Shown here piece after piece: positions 5,485 to 8,764 of a DNA stretch of 8,764 nucleotides. Position numbers and translations under genes: made by a program. The notes under the pieces were generated by a model. That model was given only the letters and a program-made list of their open reading frames with translations, was not told where the DNA came from and did no database searches. Location: contig JAEOUK010000080.1 in the NCBI GenBank assembly GCA_016839385.1, positions 1 to 8,764 on the forward strand, read 5' to 3'. Source of the stretch: Promethearchaeota archaeon (lineage in GTDB: Archaea; Asgardarchaeota; Lokiarchaeia; Sigynarchaeales; MK-D1). Each line of letters starts with the position of its first letter. The stretch's first letter is position 1.

Positions 5485-6389
5485 AAATCAAAGAATATAT
5501 TGAATTCTTCTGTTTCCTTGTCATAAATCGTTTTTATGAAGGAAATCTCGTCTATTATTCGAAGTAATGTCTCTTCAATCTCTTTAATGCGAGCTTTTTG
5601 GTCTTCCATGGATTTAGTTATATCAGAACCACTTACTCCCGCTCGAGATCCCTTGTTTTTTAGATAAATGTCTTCTAAAAATCTCTTTACACTCACTCCG
5701 GAGTCTAAAGATTCAAATAATCTAAAGAAAAAGGAAAAAATTATTTCACGTTCTAATGGTTCATCCACAAAATTTGAAATCACATCCTTAATTCTTGTCG
5801 TGATTTCACTTTTTTCTGCAAATAAGTTCTCTCGGATTCTTTCATTGTCCCGTAAATGAATTTCTATTGAACGTAATGCTCGTCCAAGCTGTTTTAATGC
5901 ACTATTTTGAGCTCGACGTTCTGCTAATTCAATCGTATCCTCTTCATCCTTATTTACTCCATATATTGAAACTTGTAGAGGAAATTTCGATTTCTTCTTT
6001 TCTAGTCGCCTAAAAACTCCCAGAGTGCTTTCACTGGTATTCTTCACAGAATAATTGAAATAATTTAATGAAAAATCGAGTGTTAGGGACAAACTCACAT
6101 CAGGATTTAAACAATAGAATATTTTTTTCTTATCGTGTTCATCCTTAGAGTGAGGTTTAATTAATCCGACTTGCATTAGGGCTTCCAAGTGCTTTTTAAT
6201 AGCTGGTTTACTAATGCCTAAGTCTTTAGACAAATTTGTAGCAATACTGGGAGTTTTTGATAATTTCATCAGAATTTTCCTATCAATTTCATTTCCCAGA
6301 ATATTTAATAGTAGTTCGATATCTATGGAACCATTTTCTTGAATTATAGTTGCATAATCCCGTTCATTTTCATTTGAGTCGGTTTCCAT
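5481..6389 (-). CDS. ArsR-like winged-helix regulator with long coiled-coil C-terminal region
   Basis: This is a probable DNA-binding transcription regulator (302 aa). Residues 25-97 form a winged helix: LLLNILGNEIDRKILMKL, then IATNLSKDLGISKPAIKKHLEAL as the helix-turn-helix with recognition helix 60-72, and a wing ending in KKKIFYCLNP. This matches the archaeal ArsR-like regulators whose wing ends in a YY(I/L)-type strand. The rest is unlike a plain ArsR protein. A heptad-rich charged helix runs from 150 to 205, a hydrophobic segment FSFFFRLF lies at 218-225, and a second coiled coil spans about 258-292. There are no Cys ligands in the style of metal sensors. The tail may drive dimerisation or bind a partner. 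Target genes are unknown; autoregulation or control of the neighbouring CDC48 gene is possible but not shown. Start ATG at 6389 lies 54 nt after the CDC48 stop, with its own TATA-like box. Confidence 0.75.
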   Translation of the reverse strand: METDSNENERDYATIIQENGSIDIELLLNILGNEIDRKILMKLSKTPSIATNLSKDLGISKPAIKKHLEALMQVGLIKPHSKDEHDKKKIFYCLNPDVSLSLTLDFSLNYFNYSVKNTSESTLGVFRRLEKKKSKFPLQVSIYGVNKDEEDTIELAERRAQNSALKQLGRALRSIEIHLRDNERIRENLFAEKSEITTRIKDVISNFVDEPLEREIIFSFFFRLFESLDSGVSVKRFLEDIYLKNKGSRAGVSGSDITKSMEDQKARIKEIEETLLRIIDEISFIKTIYDKETEEFNIFFDF

Positions 6390-6412
6390 AGTATGACACT
6401 ACCTTGTGTATT

Positions 6413-6430
6413 GGTAAATAATTGTTTTTT
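6413..6430 (-). promoter_or_regulatory. Probable promoter of the winged-helix regulator gene
   Basis: On the minus strand AAAAAACAATTATTTACC carries an A-rich BRE-like flank followed by TTATTTA, centred about 28-30 nt before the ATG at 6389. This spacing predicts a leaderless or very short-leader transcript. GGTAGTG shortly before the start codon is a poor ribosome site. Confidence 0.4.
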
Positions 6431-6433
6431 ATG

Positions 6434-6443
6434 AAAAAAAAGA
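6434..6443 (-). terminator. Poly-U terminator after the CDC48 gene
   Basis: The CDC48 stop codon is followed at once by TCTTTTTTTT on the transcript strand, a run of eight T, typical of archaeal intrinsic termination. Together with the promoter-like sequence that follows, it suggests the regulator downstream is transcribed separately. Confidence 0.5.
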
Positions 6444-8663
6444 TTAGGAAAACATTGGATTTGGTAATGCTCCTTCTTGTTTATGATATGATTTGTTTGA
6501 ACGCTCAGATTCCTTTTCGACAGATTTAGCTGCTTCCTCAAAATGACGCAATTCAATGGAGAGTTCCTTGATATTTTTATCTGTATCTGCAAAGTTCTTC
6601 ATTAATATTCCTTCGCGAATTGCCAAGATTGTAGCTTCTTGACAAATTGCTTCTATATCGGCTCCAGTTTTTCCTTCCATTTTCTTTGCTAAATCACGGT
6701 AAGAGATATTCTTGCCAACAGGTTTTCCTTTCATGTGAATTTCAAAAATTTTCTCACGTGTATTGAGATCAGGTAAAGGAACTTCGATATGTCTTCCAAA
6801 CCTACCAGCCCGTAAAAGAGCTGGATCGATGATATCAGGTCGATTGGTAGCTGCAATTACAACTACGTTATTTAATGCTTCTAACCCGTCCATCTCAGTT
6901 AATAACTGGGAAATCACTCGTTCAGTTACTTGACTATCTCCTCTACTAGTTCCTCTTAAAGGCGCAATAGCATCTATTTCATCTAAGAAAATTATACATG
7001 GGGCTGCAGAACGTGCTTTCCTGAATGTTTCGCGAACCGCTTTCTCACTTTCTCCTACCCATTTGGATAAGAATTCTGGACCTTTAACGGAAATAAAATT
7101 CACTTCACTCTCGTGTGCTAATGCTTTAGCTAGTAAAGTCTTACCAGTTCCTGGTAATCCATATAGTAATATGCCCTTTGGGGGTTTTGCGTCCATATGT
7201 TTGTAGATGTTTGGATATTTCAGTGGCCACTCTATTGTCTCTCGTAATAATTGTTTCGCTTCCTCTAATCCTCCAACATCCTCCCATGTTTCCTGAGGAG
7301 TTTGAATGAATACTTCTCGTAATGCAGAAGGCTCGACTTCGGTTAATGCGTTATCAAAATCATCTTTTGTCACCGATAATGACTCCAAAATTTCTATTGG
7401 AATTTCATCTTCATCTAAATTTAGATTAGGTAAGATTCTTCGAAGGGTTTTCATTGCTGCTTCTTTTCCAATCATCTGCAGATCTGCACCTACAAAACCA
7501 TGAGTCTTACTTGCATAATAATTAAGGTCAACATCATCAGCTAAAGGCATACCTCGAGTGTGAATCTGCAGGATTTCCAACCTACCATCTTTATCCGGTA
7601 CTCCAATCTCGATTTCTCTGTCAAACCTACCAGGTCGTCTTAAAGCAGGATCTAATGCATTTTGCCGATTTGTCGCTCCAATAACAACTACATTTCCTCT
7701 AGCATCCAATCCATCCATTAGAGCTAATAATTGAGCTACAACTCTTCTCTCAACATCCCCTTGAGTTTCTCCTCGTTTTGGTGCGATAGAATCTAATTCA
7801 TCTATGAATATGATACTTGGGGATTTTTCTTGAGCTTCTTTAAACACATTACGCAAATTTTCTTCCGATTGTCCATAGAATTTTGACATGATTTCTGGAC
7901 CAGACAGATTTATGAAATGTGCGTTTGTTTCATTCGCGACTGCTTTAGCTAATAAGGTTTTACCCGTTCCTGGTGGACCATATAATAATACCCCTTTTGG
8001 AGGTTGGATTCCCAGTCGATTAAATAATTCAGGATGTCGAAGCGGTAACTCTACCATTTCTCGAACACGAGTGATTTCATCATTTAATCCACCGATATCA
8101 TCATACATTATCCGCTTTCCCATTTGTAAGTCTTCAGCAGTGATAACTTTATCCTCTATTTTGATTTCTGTATCACGAGTAATCTGAACTGCTTCTCCCT
8201 TCGGTTTAAAACCCACAATCATGAAATCTAAATCATAATTCATAATATGAAATCGTAGTAGGTCACCCGGAGATACAATTCGGTTTTCTAGAATCTGTGC
8301 GAAATACTGGGTATTCTTCAATTTCATCGCTCGTTCAACCCATGCAAGAGTAACGCTAGCTGCAGGTTTAACCGCAATCTTTCGAACATACACGCGTTCG
8401 TCCAATGAAGCATCTATGTTTCTACGGATACTACCATCAATTCGAATGACTCCTTTTCCGGCATCATCCCGAAAACCTGGCCAAACAATGCATGCTGTTT
8501 TTTTGCCAGTCAATGGATTCTCTAATTGAACTACGTCACCAGATTTGATTTTGTATGCCGCTGAAAGGTCTGGGTCCAAACGTGCTATACCTCGTCCTAC
8601 ATCCTTAGTTCGCGCATCTGTTATTCGTAATGATAAGTTATCTTTTTCTATTGTCTCACTCAT
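6444..8663 (-). CDS. cdc48: CDC48/VCP/VAT-type AAA+ ATPase (N-D1-D2)
   Basis: This is a full-length (739 aa) homologue of archaeal VAT and eukaryotic Cdc48/p97, a cytoplasmic hexameric unfoldase that pulls ubiquitin-like-tagged or damaged proteins through its pore for refolding or degradation. The N domain (10-180) has a double-psi barrel half followed by a second half. D1 has Walker A GPPGTGKT (229-236), Walker B IIFIDE (284-289), pore loop KFYG (261-264), sensor Asn332 and arginine fingers in GRFDR (Arg346, Arg349). D2 has Walker A GLPGTGKT (502-509), Walker B IIFLDE (557-562), pore loop KWVG (534-537), sensor Asn607 and Arg621/Arg624. Two D2 motifs deviate: Leu503 replaces the usual Pro, and RAGRFGR stands where RPGRFDR is usual. 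The C-terminal tail (GALPNPMFS) has no HbYX proteasome-docking motif. Start ATG at 8663 gives the normal N-terminus and has GAGAGGACGG six nt upstream. Confidence 0.96.
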   Translation of the reverse strand: MSETIEKDNLSLRITDARTKDVGRGIARLDPDLSAAYKIKSGDVVQLENPLTGKKTACIVWPGFRDDAGKGVIRIDGSIRRNIDASLDERVYVRKIAVKPAASVTLAWVERAMKLKNTQYFAQILENRIVSPGDLLRFHIMNYDLDFMIVGFKPKGEAVQITRDTEIKIEDKVITAEDLQMGKRIMYDDIGGLNDEITRVREMVELPLRHPELFNRLGIQPPKGVLLYGPPGTGKTLLAKAVANETNAHFINLSGPEIMSKFYGQSEENLRNVFKEAQEKSPSIIFIDELDSIAPKRGETQGDVERRVVAQLLALMDGLDARGNVVVIGATNRQNALDPALRRPGRFDREIEIGVPDKDGRLEILQIHTRGMPLADDVDLNYYASKTHGFVGADLQMIGKEAAMKTLRRILPNLNLDEDEIPIEILESLSVTKDDFDNALTEVEPSALREVFIQTPQETWEDVGGLEEAKQLLRETIEWPLKYPNIYKHMDAKPPKGILLYGLPGTGKTLLAKALAHESEVNFISVKGPEFLSKWVGESEKAVRETFRKARSAAPCIIFLDEIDAIAPLRGTSRGDSQVTERVISQLLTEMDGLEALNNVVVIAATNRPDIIDPALLRAGRFGRHIEVPLPDLNTREKIFEIHMKGKPVGKNISYRDLAKKMEGKTGADIEAICQEATILAIREGILMKNFADTDKNIKELSIELRHFEEAAKSVEKESERSNKSYHKQEGALPNPMFS

Positions 8664-8669
8664 TTTTTT

Positions 8670-8709
8670 CCGTCCTCTCTTTTATTTTCTGAATCGTATT
8701 TGATATATG
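8670..8709 (-). promoter_or_regulatory. CDC48 promoter and ribosome binding site
   Basis: Reading leftward, CATATATCA (8701-8709) is a TATA-box candidate that would start transcription near 8680. GAGAGGACGG (8670-8679) lies 6 nt before the ATG and can serve as a ribosome binding site in a short leader. Bases 8710-8764 contain no gene; they are AT-rich and contain two copies of TGGAATTC (8708-8715, 8755-8762), possibly chance. Confidence 0.45.
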
Positions 8710-8764
8710 GAATTCTTTCCATCTATTTCTGTATTGTTATATTTGAAGTCTAATTGGAATTCAG

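Noticed and set aside
5668..5859. Rightward 63-codon open frame within the regulator gene
   Set aside because: It is antisense to the coiled-coil region, Lys/Ser-rich by composition, with no ribosome site.
6344..6592. Leftward 82-codon open frame
   Set aside because: It overlaps the end of CDC48 and the start of the regulator in another frame, has a low-complexity composition and no recognisable domain.
7306..8187. Rightward open frames of 65 and 99 codons inside CDC48
   Set aside because: They are antisense shadows of conserved ATPase motifs (for example the reverse of Walker A) and have no start signals of their own.
8708..8762. Two copies of TGGAATTC upstream of CDC48 as an operator
   Set aside because: The copies are 47 nt apart, partly palindromic around GAATTC and in AT-rich DNA; chance occurrence is the simpler explanation.
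1..8764. CRISPR array, tRNA or rRNA gene, insertion sequence
   Set aside because: No spaced direct repeats of useful length, no cloverleaf-like sequence in the short gaps, and no transposase or terminal inverted repeats were seen.

Overview
The window is AT-rich and reads as archaeal, most plausibly an Asgard (Promethearchaeota/Lokiarchaeia-like) or similar archaeon. The evidence is as follows. The CDC48/VAT-type AAA+ ATPase has the archaeal N-D1-D2 layout. The polyferredoxin gene has a perfect GGTGATC Shine-Dalgarno site, complementary to the archaeal 16S 3' end. Archaeal-style TATA boxes stand in front of several genes, two of them close enough to suggest leaderless or near-leaderless transcripts. 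The redox proteins resemble parts of formylmethanofuran dehydrogenase (Fwd). One protein looks like the small longin-like proteins that are abundant in Asgard archaea. The assignment to Asgard is inference; there is no rRNA or tRNA in the window.

Layout. Bases 1-756 (+) hold the C-terminal two thirds of an SGNH/GDSL esterase cut by the left edge. It meets, with overlapping stop codons, a leftward three-gene operon (3557 down to 753): polyferredoxin (FwdF-like), a small protein with a CODH/ACS-gamma/RnfB-type Fe-S domain plus a two-cluster ferredoxin domain, and an FwdB-like protein. Next is a leftward MDR-family alcohol dehydrogenase/quinone reductase-like gene (4699-3656) with its own promoter. 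A rightward gene for a longin-like protein (4828-5484) overlaps at its stop codon with a leftward ArsR-like winged-helix regulator with a long helical tail (6389-5481). Last comes a leftward full-length CDC48 ATPase (8663-6444) with its promoter at the right edge. Coding density is high; no gap exceeds 130 bases. I see no mobile elements, CRISPR arrays or RNA genes.

How the genes work together. The three Fe-S/FwdB genes form a compact redox module with its own promoter and a hard 3' boundary. About eight [4Fe-4S] clusters in the two ferredoxin-like proteins would feed an FwdB-like protein that keeps the Fe-S ligands of the FwdB fold. This FwdB-like protein appears to have lost the loop carrying the tungsten/molybdenum-binding Cys (or Sec), and the operon lacks FwdA, FwdC and FwdD. 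That makes this module the most interesting thing in the window: either a re-purposed electron-transfer complex or a non-catalytic Fwd paralogue. The dehydrogenase next door also lacks its catalytic zinc ligands. The longin-like protein and CDC48 belong to the eukaryote-like trafficking and protein-unfolding repertoire; nothing in the sequence ties them directly to the redox operon.
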